A DNA stretch of 64,000 nt from Liolophura sinensis (Eukaryota; Mollusca; Polyplacophora; Chitonida; Chitonidae), in the NCBI RefSeq assembly GCF_032854445.1, contig NC_088297.1, forward strand, positions 4,029,991-4,093,990, written 5' to 3'. Under the pieces are notes generated by a model. The model was not told where the DNA came from and ran no database searches. It saw only the letters and a program-made list of their open reading frames with translations. Positions 21,889 through 34,229 of this stretch are shown piece by piece. A program made the translations under genes and the position numbers. Position 1 is the first letter of the stretch. Each line of letters starts with the position of its first letter.

Positions 21889-23373
21889 CATTATCCAAGT
21901 CACACCTGCCATGTAGACACATCGGGCATGGCAGACATTTTGGTCCCCAGCGGTTTTCAGAGCAGTCAGAACAGGATCTGCCAGTGAATTCTGGGTAACA
22001 TGCGCAAACATCTGGGTGTTGGCAGATGCCATGACCACTGCAGCTATTCACACCAAAACATGTTGGCTCATTGCAGCGAGGACCCGCCCAGCCCTGCCTA
22101 CAGTGACACTGATTAGGTCCAACGCAGCGCCCGTGGCCCGAGCAGTCGTCGATGTCCACACAGCTGAAGTCGTCACAGCGTTCCCCTCGCCAGCCCGCAT
22201 TACAACGACAACGATCTGGGCTTACACATTCCCCATTTCCACTGCAATGGCTGACTTCTGAGCAATCAAATATATGCCCCGTCATCATTGGTTTGATATC
22301 GACCAATAGCAAACGACTGTCCTGCTTACGATCGTAGATTCGAGAACTCGCCTCTTTTAGTTCGGAAACACCCCACCAATTGTTTTCCGCATGCAACACA
22401 TCATTGCCCTTAGCAACGACTTGCAGTTCAAAATCAGCTAATGGGTTGTCAAGGATGTTGTAGCTAAGGTTGTAACGCTTGGAACCTACCACAATGGCAC
22501 TGTCCACCGGAGACTGAAGTATCTTGTTGAAGAGAAATTCTCCATTAATCAGCAAATCCTCTTCATTTTTACGTGGTCCAGAGTTCAACTTCACAACACA
22601 ATGACCTTCAACGCCCTTGAAAACATTCGTGGAGACATTCACGCGTTTCGAGAAGAGCTCTCTGTTTTCACTGTCCGTGCCCACATTCAGCAGACAGTCC
22701 TCTTTGTTTTTCGCATGGCCGTTGTAAAATTTGTTATCGGTCACAGTCATGTGAACATTATTGATTGTGTGGATAAAATTCGCTCCACTTCGGTTGAACA
22801 CATTTTTGGAGAGAATCACTTCCCGGTTGTTGAAGTTTGCAGACGTGTACGGGAAAAGTCCGGCCGTCACGTACACAGACCCTTCAGAGTTATTTTCAAA
22901 GCGATTGCCAATGAACTCAATCAACGAAGCTTTTTCGCTGTTTTTGGACTCAATATACACGCCTATGCTTCGAGAATGGTCAGCTATGATGGAGTGAGAC
23001 ATTCTAACAGTGTGGTCTTCTTTCTGGTTGCGCAACGCCACACGTAGACCATAATCAAAGCTGTTTCTGATCGTCACATGACTGAGTTCCAGATGACCAC
23101 CAGACAGACGGACATTAATACCGCGCCCACCAGAATTCTGCACGGTCACATTCCTAATGGAAAATGCTGCCAGTCTTCTCACTTCCATGCCATGTGATCC
23201 ACTGCTGCTTACAATTGTCCCTTTAAGGTCAAGCTCTGGGAATAAGTTGCTATTTACAACAATTCCCTCCCTTGATGAGTCACGGATTACACAGTTTGAG
23301 ATGTCCACCGATGGCCCCTTCAGGGTTATGGCAACTTTGGACTCAGCGATGTCCACACTTTCCAACGATGACA
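21889..23373 (-). CDS. Exon e14: beta-helix block 4 fused to three EGF-like repeats
   Basis: 1485 bp, 495 residues. The first ~370 residues are helix coils (CVIRDSSREGIVVNS, SSSGSHGMEVRR, NSGGRGINVRLSGG, NSFDYGLRVAL) ending with the closing motif YNILDNPLADFE and AENNWWGVSEL. Then come three EGF-like repeats with C-x-G-x-G-x-C cores: CSGNGECVSPDRCRCNAGW, CSGHGRCVGPNQCHCRQGW and CSGHGICQHPDVCACYPEF. A final Cys-rich stretch begins a laminin-EGF-like unit completed in e15. Codons 1-2 join e13 as R-V-SS. This is the largest single exon found. Confidence 0.95.
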
Positions 23374-23767
23374 CTGTTGAGTGATCGATACAGTGGATAA
23401 GTCATGAATAAATATTGATCACAAACATTTGAATCTATTAATAAACACTCATCGTGAAATAAAGCAGATAAAATACTTCACACATCTTTCACTTACTGTG
23501 AAATAAAGTAGACTTACTACTTAACACACGTTTCAGTTAATATGAAATAAGTTTTGTTCTGAGACAATGAAAATATTTCTAACTATAATATAAAGATGTA
23601 TGTGCGATTTTACCAAATTTTATCAAAAAAGGTCTGATATCCACATAATTATCAATTCCACATGAAAATGTTTTAAATATAAAGTCTTTAGAATGCATTT
23701 TGTTACAGAATTCATTTAAAGAGAGCAAATCACGAAAGAGTTACTCTAAAAAATGTATGTATATATA

Positions 23768-24508
23768 CATGATACAAACCGGTACCCAATGAATTGATCG
23801 CCATCAATCAGTAGATGGGCCACTGATGATACAAACCGGTACCCAATGAATTGATCGCCATCAATCAGTAGATGGGCCACTGATGATACAAACCGGTACC
23901 CAATGAATGGATTGCCATCAATCAGTAGATGGGCCACTGATGATACAAACCGGTACCCAATGAATTGATTGCCATCAATCAGTAGATGGGCCACTGATGA
24001 TACAAACCGGTACCCAATGAATGGATTGCCATCAATCAGTAGATGGGCCACTGATGATACAAACCGGTACCCAATGAATGGATCGCCATCAATCAGTAGA
24101 TGGGCCACTGATGATACAAACCGGTACCCAATGAATGGATTGCCATCAATCAGTAGATGGGCCACTGATGATACAAACCGGTACCCAATGAATGGATTGC
24201 CATCAATCAGTAGATGGGCCACTGATGATACAAACCGGTACCCAATGAATGGATTGCCATCAATCAGTAGATGGGCCACTGATGATACAAACCGGTACCC
24301 AATGAATGGATTGCCATCAATCAGTAGATGGGCCACTGATGATACAAACCGGTACCCAATGAATGGATTGCCATCAATCAGTAGATGGGCCACTGATGAT
24401 ACAAACCGGTACCCAATGAATGGATTGCCATCAATCAGTAGATGGGCCACTGATGATACAAACCAGTACCCAATGAATGGATTGCCATCAATCAGTAGAT
24501 GGGCCACT
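23768..24508. repeat. 57 bp tandem array, 13 copies, open on both strands
   Basis: Unit GATACAAACCGGTACCCAAT + GAATGGATTGCCATCAATCA + GTAGATGGGCCACTGAT. Copies are 95-100% alike. The period equals 19 codons, so long open frames exist on both strands (19-residue repeats such as [19 protein letters not shown]). It is in the e13-e14 intron, with no donor or acceptor that would include it. Confidence 0.95.
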
Positions 24509-24609
24509 GGCCCAGCAGAGCTTGAAATAAATAAAATGAAAATAAAGAAAATGAAACAATTTGATATAACAAGTAATTATGCGAGAGGACAGACTCGTTA
24601 AATTCTTAC

Positions 24610-24818
24610 CTCTATTGGCTCCATCTTTGACCAAATATTCTCCGTAGCAAGCCACGCCTACATCCTCGTCATGGTTACAGTTCTGGACGCCCCATCCTGG
24701 GAACGTGCAGTGTTCCAGCGAATCCTCTGTCCCCTCACAAACAACGTTGTCAAGAAGGATGGGGCCTGTACCAGATCCAAAATGGCCACCTGGAAACACT
24801 GCCACTTTCCCCTGTGGA
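24610..24818 (-). CDS. Exon e13: second half of SRCR domain
   Basis: 209 bp, acceptor taatgtag|T, chosen over the nearby cacag|GGG because only the former keeps phase with e12 ([15 protein letters not shown]). It encodes [20 protein letters not shown], then [22 protein letters not shown]. The six cysteines over e12 and e13 and the intron inside the domain both fit group A SRCR. The tail [10 protein letters not shown] links to e14 in phase 1. The 57 bp minisatellite begins 100 bp downstream in the next intron. Confidence 0.93.
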
Positions 24819-24849
24819 CTACATTAAAACAAAATATCTTCAGTCAAAT

Positions 24850-25200
24850 ACTCATCTTTTTTGTTTGTTGGTATTGTTTGTTTAGTGGTTGTCAATGTTG
24901 GTTTGTTGTTGTTATTGATTGTTTGGTTATGGTTGCTGTTACTGTTTGGCTGGTTATTGTTTTTTTGTTGTCAAAGTTTGTTTCATTGGTGTTGTCATTG
25001 TTTTCTTTGTTGTTGTTGTTGTTATTGATTGTTTGGTTATTGTTGTTGCTGTTTGGTTGGTTATTGTTGCTGTTGTTACTGTTTGGTTGGTTATTGTTCA
25101 CAGCCTTTGTTTCTTTGATGTCACAGTTTGTTTCATTGGTTGTTGTAATTATTTGTTTGGTTGTAATTGTTTAATTTGTTGTTGTTGTTATAATTATTTT
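24850..25200. repeat. Low-complexity TTG/GTTGTTATTG tract
   Basis: Runs of TTGTTGTTGTTATTGATTGTTTGGTT. Minus strand would read Asn-rich. Intron e12-e13. Confidence 0.85.
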
Positions 25201-25207
25201 ATTTGAT

Positions 25208-25288
25208 TTAATTATTTATTTATTTTGATTGGTGTTTTACGTCATACTCAAGAATATTTCATTTATACGACGCGGCCAGCAATAATTA
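25208..25288 (-). mobile_element. SINE-A tail fragment
   Basis: TTATTTATTTTGATTGGTGTTTTACGTCATACTC...GCGGCCAGCAATA; about 80 bp from the e12 donor. Confidence 0.75.
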
Positions 25289-25360
25289 ATTCAGGTGAAT
25301 GGAGAGTAAATACAAAATTACAAGAAAACAATGTCCAAATACTACAGTTTTTCCTCTTAC

Positions 25361-25517
25361 TCAAAACCCAACATCCGACACACAACAGAAGCTGCTTTGT
25401 CACTGAATTCATCATCACAGATCGTTCCTGAGTGTCCATCATGCTGGATCTCTACACGCCCTTCGCTGAACCTTGCTCCACCCACCAAGCGGATATTCGT
25501 GGCAGCTTTACGATATC
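25361..25517 (-). CDS. Exon e12: first half of SRCR domain
   Basis: 157 bp, donor GA|GTAAGA. It encodes YRKAATNIRLVGGARFSEGR, then VEIQHDGHSGTICDDEF and ASVVCRMLGF. This is the N-terminal half of a scavenger receptor cysteine-rich domain (I-R-L-V-G-G, E-G-R-V-E-I, G-T-I-C-D-D, A-x-V-V-C-R-x-L-G-F). It follows e11 in phase as IYVAG-YRK. SRCR domains act in ligand binding at the cell surface, and their position between beta-helix blocks resembles bark beetle-type proteins. Confidence 0.94.
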
Positions 25518-26425
25518 CTGTGAAAATATAACACAGCTTACGTCAGTGGTGAGATCTGGGATTAACACAGGCTTAATCTTAATCGCAGATGAGATTTACA
25601 CTTGTACTTTTTACTTATCATCATTTTGTTTAATTTGATTGTTGAACTCAAGAATTTTTCACTGATGTAATGGCATAAACCACCAACAATTGGCAAGCTT
25701 TTGGCAAACCCAAACAATAAAAAGTCAACAGACAACATATAATATCCTTTGATTTCGTTTTAACTTTTTCCAGCTTAAGTATTTGGATAAATTTTGTATG
25801 AAAAATACAGCAGGACCTTGTTTAGAACACTAGCACATTTATGCTTTTTCTTTATACCATCTACAGAGGCAGTTATCTCCCCTTGGTTTCAAAGTCTGAC
25901 GCTGTAAAGGGAAACACAAAACGTCTATATATGTAGGTTGTCTATAGTTGTCCTGCTGGGATGATCATTTCTGTCTGACAAGTTTATCATGAACAAGGCA
26001 TAGTAAACAGTCAGATATTTGTACTCTAATACTGCAAGGCCACCCAAGGGGAGACAACCTTGTAGACTGAAGTGTGTCTTAGATGTATAATCTAATATTA
26101 GCTGGAACACCCACTGGATAATTTTCCTTACACACATTATATAATTTACATGTTGTTTCAGGGCATACTACAGTACATGTATAGATATCCACACTGTTAT
26201 ATATATATATCTGTATATAGCTAGCTTATATCAGAGTTTTGTCAGTTTTTGAAAGACCTGGACCAGCCTCATAAAGTGCATTTAACACTATGTTCCTGTA
26301 AGTACCATGACGACATGATACCCACAGTAGAGGTTGCCATGGAAGAGACATGCGCCTATGTGCGCATTGTGAAACAGGCCCAGGTTAACTATCCACGCCG
26401 TAACACTTACATGTGTTCAGATGTA

Positions 26426-26580
26426 CCAATTTATTTATTCATTTATTTTGATTTGATATTTCACTTCTATGACGGTGGCCAGCATATTAGTGAGAAGAAA
26501 CTGAGCAGAGCCCAGGGAAAACCAACGACCATCTGCAGGTTGCTGGCAGACCTCCCCGCATATGGTAAATGTACCAAGGA
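26426..26580 (-). mobile_element. SINE-A copy, head-truncated
   Basis: TTTATTCATTTATTTTGATTTGATATTTCAC then GACCATCTGCAGGTTGCTGGCAGACC. It adjoins SINE-D-like text at 26095-26420. The preceding 25518-26090 holds nothing identified. Confidence 0.78.
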
Positions 26581-26694
26581 AAACAACACAATATCCCTCT
26601 CTACTCACTCTGGTCAAAGACAAGGCCATTCCAGGGTTTTTCGCCAAGAGCAGATAACTTTGTTCGTCTTGTTTCACGACCGATCACCAGTTTT

Positions 26695-29600
26695 CCTAAA
26701 GGCATGACAAAACACACACGAATCAAAGGCATGACAAGTCACACATAAATTAAAGGCATGACAAAACACACATGATTCAAAGGCATCACAAGTCACACAT
26801 AAATGAAAGGCATGACAAGTCATACATATATCAAAAACATGACAAGTCATACATGAATCAAAGGCATCACAAGTCATACATGAATCAAAGGCATCACAAG
26901 TCATACATAAATCAAAGGCATGACAAAACACAAATAAATTAAAGGCATCATAAAACATACATGAATCAAAGGCATGACAAAACATACATGAATCAAAGGC
27001 ATGACAAAACACACATAAATCAAAGGCATGACAAGTCATACACGAATCAAAGGCATAACAAAACACACATAAAATAAAAGGCATGACAAAACATACATAA
27101 ATCAAAGGCATGACAAGTCACACATAAATCAAAGGCATGACAAAACACACATAAATCAAAGGCATAAAAACACACACATAAATCAAAGGCATGACAAAAC
27201 ACACATAAATCAAAGGCATGACAAGACACACATAAATCAAAGGCATGACAAAACACACATAAATCAAAGGCATGACAAAACATACATGAATCAAAGGCAT
27301 GACAAGTCACACATAAATCAAAGGCATCATAAAACATACATGAATCAAAGGCATGACCAGACACATAAATCAAAGGCATGACAAAACACACATAAATCAA
27401 AGGCATGACAAGACACACATAAATCAAAGGCATGACAAAACATACATGAATCAAAGGCATGACAAGTCACACATAAATCAAAGGCATGACAAAACACACA
27501 TAAATCAAAGGCATGAAAAGACATACATAAATCAAAGGCATGACAAGTCAAACATGAATCAAAGGCATGACAAGTCAAACATGAATCAAAGGCATGACAA
27601 AACACATAAATCAAAAGCATGACAAGACACACATGATTCAAAGGCATGACAAAACACACATAAATCAAAGGCATGAAAAGACATACATAAATCAAAGACA
27701 TGACAAGTCAAACATGAATCAAAGGCATGACAAGTCAAACATGAATCAAAGGCATGACAAAACACACATAAATCAAAGGCATGACAAGTCAAACATGAAT
27801 CAAAGACATGACAAAACACACATAAATCAAAGGCATGACAAGTCACACATAAATCAAAGGCATGACAAAACACACATAAATCAAAGGCATAAAAACACAC
27901 ACATAAATCAAAGGCATGACAAAACACACATAAATCAAAGGCATGACAAGTCATACATAAATCAAAGGCATGACAAGTCATACACGAATCAAAGGCATGA
28001 CAAGACACACATAAATCAAAGGCATGACAAAACACACATAAATCAAAGGCATGACAAAACATACATGAATCAAAGGCATGACAAGTCACACATAAATCAA
28101 AGGCATCATAAAACATACATGAATCAAAGGCATGACCAGACACATAAATCAAAGGCATGACAAAACACACATAAATCAAAGGCATGACAAGACACACATA
28201 AATCAAAGGCATGACAAAACATACATGAATCAAAGGCATGACAAGTCACACATAAATCAAAGGCATGACAAAACACACATAAATCAAAGGCATGAAAAGA
28301 CATACATAAATCAAAGGCATGACAAGTCAAACATGAATCAAAGGCATGACAAGTCAAACATGAATCAAAGGCATGACAAAACACATAAATCAAAAGCATG
28401 ACAAGACACACATGATTCAAAGGCATGACAAAACACACATAAATCAAAGGCATGAAAAGACATACATAAATCAAAGACATGACAAGTCAAACATGAATCA
28501 AAGGCATGACAAGTCAAACATGAATCAAAGGCATGACAAAACACACATAAATCAAAGGCATGACAAGTCAAACATGAATCAAAGACATGACAAAACACAC
28601 ATAAATCAAAGGCATGACAAGTCACATAAATCAAAGGCATGACAAAACACACATAAATCAAAGGCATAAAAACACACACATAAATCAAAGGCATGACAAA
28701 ACACACATAAATCAAAGGCATGACAAGTCATACATAAATCAAAGGCATGACAAGTCATACACGAATCAAAGGCATGACAAGTCATACATAAATCAAAGGC
28801 ATGACAAGTCATACACGAATCAAAGGCATGACAAGTCATACATGAATCAAAGGCATGACAAGTCACACATAAATCAAAGGCATCACAAGTCATATATGAA
28901 TTAAAGGCATGACAAGTCACACATAAATCAAAGGCATGACAAGTCATACATAAATCAAAGGCATGACAAGTCATACACGAATCAAAGGCATGACAAGTCA
29001 TACATAAATCAAAGGCATGACAAGTCATACACGAATCAAAGGCATGACAAGTCATACATGAATCAAAGGCATGACAAGTCATATATGAATCAAAGGCATG
29101 ACAAGTCATATATGAATTAAAGGCATGACAAGTCACACATAAATCAAAGGCATCACAAGTCATACATGAATCAAAAGCATGACAAATCACAAATAAATCA
29201 AAGGCATGACAAGTCACACATAAATCAAAGGCATGACAAGTCAAACATAAATCAAAGGCATGACAAGTCATACATGAATCAAAGGTATCACAAGTCATAT
29301 ATGAATTAAAGGCATGACAAGTCACACATAAATCAAAGGCATCACAAGTCATACATAAATCAAAGGCATCACAAGTCATACATGAATCAAAAGCATGACA
29401 AGACATACATAAATCAAAGGCATGACAAGTCATACATGAATCAAAGGTATCACAAGTCATATATGAATTAAAGGCATGACAAGTCACACATAAATCAAAG
29501 GCATCACAAGTCCTACATAAATCAAAGGCATCACAAGTCATACATGAATCAAAAGCATGACAAGACATACATGAATCAAAGGCATGACAAGTCACACATC

Positions 29601-30190
29601 CATCAAAGGCATGACAAGTCAAACATGAATCAAAGGCATGACAAAACATACATGAATCAAAGGCATGACAAGTCACACATAAATCAAAGGCATGACAAGT
29701 CACACATAAATCAAAGGCATGACAAGTCATACATAAATCAAAGGCATCACAAGTCATACATGAATCAAAAGCATGACAAGACATACATAAATCAAAGGCA
29801 TGACAAGTCATACATGAATCAAAGGGATCACAAGTCATATATGAATTAAAGGCATGACAAGTCACACATAAATCAAAGGCATGACAAGTCCTACATAAAT
29901 CAAAGGCATCACAAGTCATATATAAATTAAAGGCATGACAAGTCACACATAAATCAAAGGCATGACAAGTCATACATGAATCAAAGGCATGACAAGTCAC
30001 ACATCCATCAAAGGCATGACAAGTCAAACATAAATCAAAGGCATGACAAAACATACATGAATCAAAGGCATGACAAGTCACACATAAATCAAAGGCATGA
30101 CAAGTCACACATAAATCAAAGGCATGACAAGTCACACATAAATCAAAGGCATGACCAGACATACATGAATCAAAGACAAAACACATATGA
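26695..30190. repeat. 27 bp megarray, about 129 copies
   Basis: Unit GACAAGTCACACATAAATCA + AAGGCAT. The 27 bp period (nine codons) leaves long open frames on both strands, the longest 529 codons on the minus strand (CHAFDLCVT repeats). It shows a ~779 bp higher-order duplication (27345-27701 and 28124-28480 are identical). The array lies in the e11-e12 intron and has no splice context. Confidence 0.96.
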
Positions 30191-30235
30191 GTCAAAGACC
30201 CAAAAACAAAGGAGAGATAAACTAGCAGAAAGTTG

Positions 30236-30400
30236 GGTTTATGTATTTGACTGGTGTTTTACAAAGTACTTAACAACTATTTCACTTATACGATTGCGGT
30301 CACTTCTATGGTGACAGGAAATCATGAAGAGCATTTGGGAAATCCACCACCATCCACAGGTTGCTGGCAGACTTTCCCACATGGTCATAAAGGAAGTCAG
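30236..30400 (-). mobile_element. SINE-A copy, diverged, head-truncated
   Basis: TATTTGACTGGTGTTTTACAAAGTACTTAAC and CACCATCCACAGGTTGCTGGCAGACTTTCCCAC. It lies 40 bp left of e11. Confidence 0.75.
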
Positions 30401-30438
30401 TTGATCATTGGGATATGATTAGGGGTGAGAGGTCATAC

Positions 30439-30512
30439 CTGCAACATAAATGCCTCGGTTTTCTTCAAACCTCAGGTGTAATCCTGGAGGGACAACCAGC
30501 GTGGCTCCGTCA
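30439..30512 (-). CDS. Exon e11: split-off last strand of beta-helix block 3
   Basis: 74 bp, 24 codons, phase 2 in and phase 1 out. It encodes DGATLVVPPGLHLRFEENRG then IYVAG. It is the counterpart of the last 25 residues of e6 and e8 (GAKLLFRKLAGIYVEG; GVTLLFYTNMAITVEG). It is too short for routine gene finders and is placed by phase: CG+T gives Arg with e10, and G+GA gives Gly with e12. It sits between the 51 bp/16 bp arrays on its right and the 27 bp megarray on its left. Confidence 0.88.
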
Positions 30513-30694
30513 CTGAAATGGAAAGTAATGTGTCATTAACATTTCAACTTTAAATCATGTGGTCAAATTGTCTGATTCTAGCCTGATGACTGCGAAAACG
30601 GAAAACCTTTCCACATGTTAATGTCACACTGATGGAAAGCAACTGATCTCCGCCAAACGTCATGTACATACGTGAGATCACTTACATGTTAATT

Positions 30695-31375
30695 GCCCAT
30701 AGGAGGAGTTGTCCTAGGATGAAATGTGCATAGGGGGAAATGTCCACAGGGAAATTGTCCCAGGGGGAATTGTCCATAGGGAGAAATGTCCATAGGAGGA
30801 AATGTCCATAGGGTGAAATGTCCATACGGGGAAATGTCCACAGGGGAAATTGTCCTAGGGGCGAATTGCCCATAGAGAGAAATGTCTATTGGGGGAATTG
30901 TCCACAGGCAGGGAAACATCCATGAGGGAAATGTCCTAGGGGGAAATGTTCATAGGGGGAAATGTCCACAGTGGAAATTGTCCTGGGGTGAATTGCCCAT
31001 AGGGGAAAATGTCCATAGGGTGAATTGAGTGAGTGATTGGGTGCTTGGGGTTTAACGTCCATGGGGGTAAATGTCCATTGGCGGAAATATTCATGAAGGA
31101 ATTGTCTTGGGGGAATTGTCCAAAGGGGAAATATCCATATGGGGAATTGTCTAAAGGGGAAATATCTGTAGGGGGAATTGTGCAAAGGAGAAATGTCCAT
31201 AGGGAGAAATGTCAATGGGGGAAAATGTCCATAGGGGGAAATGTTTAAGGGGGAAATATCCGTAGGGGGAATTGTGCAAAGGAGAAATGTCCATAGGGAG
31301 AAATGTCAATATGGAGAAATGTCCATAGGGGGAAATGTTTAAGGGGGGAATGTCCATAGGGGTTGCTGGCAGACC
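30695..31375. repeat. 15-17 bp irregular array (GGGGGAAATGTCCATA)
   Basis: About 40 units of GGGGAAATGTCCATAGG/GGGGAATTGTCC. At 31022-31055 it is interrupted by GAGTGAGTGATTGGGTGCTT+GGGGTTTAACGTCC, the SINE-B/C tail sequence. It ends in a SINE-A scrap (GGTTGCTGGCAGACCCTCCC). Confidence 0.9.
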
Positions 31376-31774
31376 CTCCCTTGTACAATGTATGACCGAT
31401 GAGGACATAAGAAAGTTAAGAACTGAGTTATTATGACGTACATACCCATGTATATAGCATCCCAACCCTTTCTGGCAATGAAATGTACTGAAGCATTGTG
31501 TAAATATGTAGTTACATACAAAAAATCCTGGAAGTCGCCTGAAGTTTTCTAGCATTTTCCAATTAACACATTTTGCTTGATTCTTACTGAATCATCCACC
31601 TTATTGGACCACTTGATAGATTTTCATGAACCTTGACTGAAAAACTCATCAGAAAAACTTATGTGTTGGCATCAAAAGTGTCGTTTTAAGGCCTTTCTGA
31701 GCCTCTGAAACATACGTTTATACATATCAATGTTTAGGTGAAATACAGTATATCATAGGCCTAAAAGCCAAGAG

Positions 31775-32530
31775 GCTTTGGGATCAAAGAGCAAAGAAGT
31801 AGGACTGGTTGGCTCGAAGACAGGAGACCTGAGATCAAAGAGCAAAGAAGTAGGACTGGTTGGCTCGAAGACAGGAGACCTGAGATCAAAGAGCAAAGAC
31901 ACAAGACTGGTTGGCTCGAAGACAGGAGACCTGAGATCAAAGAGCAGAGACAAAGGGCTGGTAGTCTTGAAGACAGGAGACCTGGGATCAAAGATCAAAG
32001 AAACAGGACTGGTTGGCTCAAAGACAGGAGACCTGAGATCAAAGAGCAAAGACAAAGGACTGGTTGGCTCGAAGACAGGAGACCTGAGATCAAAGAGCAA
32101 AGAAGTAGGACTGGTTGGCTTGAAGACAGGAGACCTGAGAACAAAGAGCAAAGACACAGGACTGGTTGGCTCGAAAACAGGAGACCTGAGATCAAAGAGC
32201 AAAGACACAGGACTGGTTGGCTCGAAGACAGGAGACCTGAGATCAAAGAGCAAAGACAAAGGACTGGTAGTCTTGAAGACAGGAGACCTGGGATCAAAGA
32301 TCAAAGAAACAGGACTGGTTGGCTCGAAGACAGGAGACCTGAGATCAAAGAGCAAAGACAAAGGACTGGTTGGCTCGAAGACAGGAGACCTGAGATCAAA
32401 GAGCAAAGACACAGGACTGGTTGGCTAGAAAACAGGAGACCTGAGATCAAAGAGCAAAGACACAGGACTGGTTGGCTCGAAGACAGGAGACCTGGGATCA
32501 AAGATCAAAGAAACAGGACTGGTTGGTTCA
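31775..32530. repeat. 51 bp tandem array, about 15 copies, open on both strands
   Basis: Unit GATCAAAGAGCAAAGACACA + GGACTGGTTGGCTCGAAGAC + AGGAGACCTGA. 17-codon period. Two internal blocks share the variants TAGTCTTGAAGAC and GGGATCAAAGATCAAAGAAA, spaced ~306 bp. Intron e10-e11. Confidence 0.94.
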
Positions 32531-32669
32531 GTGTCAGTATAATGACTAAATTGGACGCCAGTACAGTGGCTGCACAGACTTGCACTTCCACAAAAAGACA
32601 CAGTATAAGTACCACTAAAAACATTCACGCAAGCTGTTACAAACAAGGTAGTGATACACAAATTTTTAC

Positions 32670-34026
32670 CGTATATAGATAGATCTCTTGATGGGGTACA
32701 CTTTAGCAATGTCTGTGAGCTCCGTGTCCAGTACTATCTGCCCACCATACACCGACTCTAAGGACAAGGGATCCAGCGTTACCATGGAAACATCTGTCCA
32801 GGATTCAGATCTGCGATAAGGGAGATAATCCACGATGGCTCGAGTCATGTCCATGTCAAAGCCGCAGATTCGCTCCACGATGGCCTCTAAGTTTGGATGA
32901 CCCCAGTAGGTGTATCTGGCTAGGACGTTCCTCGAAATGTGAAACTCGGGGACAAATAATTCACACTTTGCACGCGGGTTGCTAACGGTGTTGTTGTTGA
33001 AGCGCAAGCCATACGCAGCCAGGTTCACGATGTTCCGTGCATTGTTGTCAAACATGATGTTCTCTGTAATTTTTCCGTCCTCAAAAACACCGTAATCTGA
33101 ATACCTGTTTGTTTCATTCAACATGACAAACAAAATGTTTCTGGCAGAATTTCTGTGGAAAGTGTTATTTGCTACGGTTAACTTGGCGTTTTGGTCAGAA
33201 TGATAAACTAAGCTAACTACGCTGACATTTGATCCTGCGATATTGTGTCTAAAATGGTTGCCATAGAGACGAAAATCTGAAGCCGAGGTGTCCGACTGTT
33301 TGAAGGAAAGAACGCTTGCCTCATTATCCAAGAAAGAGGAATTGCTGATTTCCACATGGTAGCTGCTGTCTGCTCCATTTTGAAACGTAATATCCACCAG
33401 ATGGTCCATGTTTTTATTTTTAGTGAAGATGTTATTGGAGATTTTCCAGACGCCAGATTTTTGCGCTGTGTTCTGCAGGGACACAAGATGTCTTGATTCT
33501 GACGCGTTCTGGATCAAATCATGATCAACAAAAATATTGTCCAGCAACTGAAACATGACATGGTCTCCAGAACGCGGGTTCTGATGGCTTGCCACGGACA
33601 AAATGGCATGAACTTGATTCCTTTCGAACTCTGAACCTTGAATTAACATGGCACCTTCATAAAAGTCTGAAACATGAATGCCGCTGTGGGAATTATGGGA
33701 AATGGTGCAGCGTGATATGGTGAAGTCTCCGCCTTCTATCACTGATAAACCATGCAGGTTATTGGTCAAAGAACAAGCAGAAATTAGAAACTTGGACCTG
33801 GAAGCTCCGTTCATTTTCACGGTGATGCCCGGGCCAGCGTTATAAGACATGTTGAGATTTCTTGGAACGCTATGCTTTGGACTGTCAGCTAATTCCACGC
33901 TCATGCCGGAGTGGGTGGAGCCAGAGGAGGTCACATGGTTTATCCTGGGCAACTCTCCTTTAACAGACAGCCCGTATTCTGTAGCCTTCAAAACCAAGTG
34001 ATGCAAGAGGGAGGCATTCGCTTTTT
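32670..34026 (-). CDS. Exon e10: right-handed parallel beta-helix block 3
   Basis: 1357 bp, 452 residues. It begins after a phase 1 intron, like its paralogues, but ends in phase 2 (CG|GTAAAA). Coils include NNLHGLSVIEGGDFTISRCT, HNSHSGIHVSDF and NSARNILFVML. The closing motif NNTVSNPRAKCE and later ARYTYWGHPN is present. The strand that ends the other blocks is not here: it lies in the separate 74 bp exon e11. So this copy has an extra intron relative to e6 and e8 (or they lost one). Confidence 0.92.
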
Positions 34027-34099
34027 CTGTTAACAAAAGATGAAAAAAGATGTATTTCCTGGAGCAATGAATTTTAATTTGACAACATTCAATCACAAT

Positions 34100-34165
34100 T
34101 TTATAATAATAATAATGATGATGATTAATTATTAATTTACTTTTTTATTTATTTATTTATTTATT
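34100..34165. repeat. (ATAATG)n / (TTTA)n simple repeats
   Basis: AT-rich simple sequence next to the acceptor side of e10. Confidence 0.8.
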
Positions 34166-34229
34166 TATTAGACTAAAGGGATAAAGAATCAATGCTGAAT
34201 ATCTTACAGAGATTGGGCTTCCTGGGTGC

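Noticed and set aside
23746-24601. 253-codon (minus) and 210-codon (plus) open frames
   Set aside because: 57 bp tandem array within an intron; neither strand carries splice sites in phase with e13 or e14.
24809-24813. Acceptor CACAG|GGG for exon e13
   Set aside because: It breaks phase with e12 (which ends with two bases); the TAG|T acceptor seven bases upstream keeps phase and gives a normal SRCR sequence.
28606-30195. 529-codon open frame on the minus strand and many frames of 90-217 codons at 26.7-30.2 kb
   Set aside because: They are products of a 27 bp tandem array with no stop in the unit; there is no splice context and the frame is open on both strands.
31753-32428. Paired 216-219-codon open frames on opposite strands
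   Set aside because: 51 bp tandem array; intronic and without start context or splice sites.
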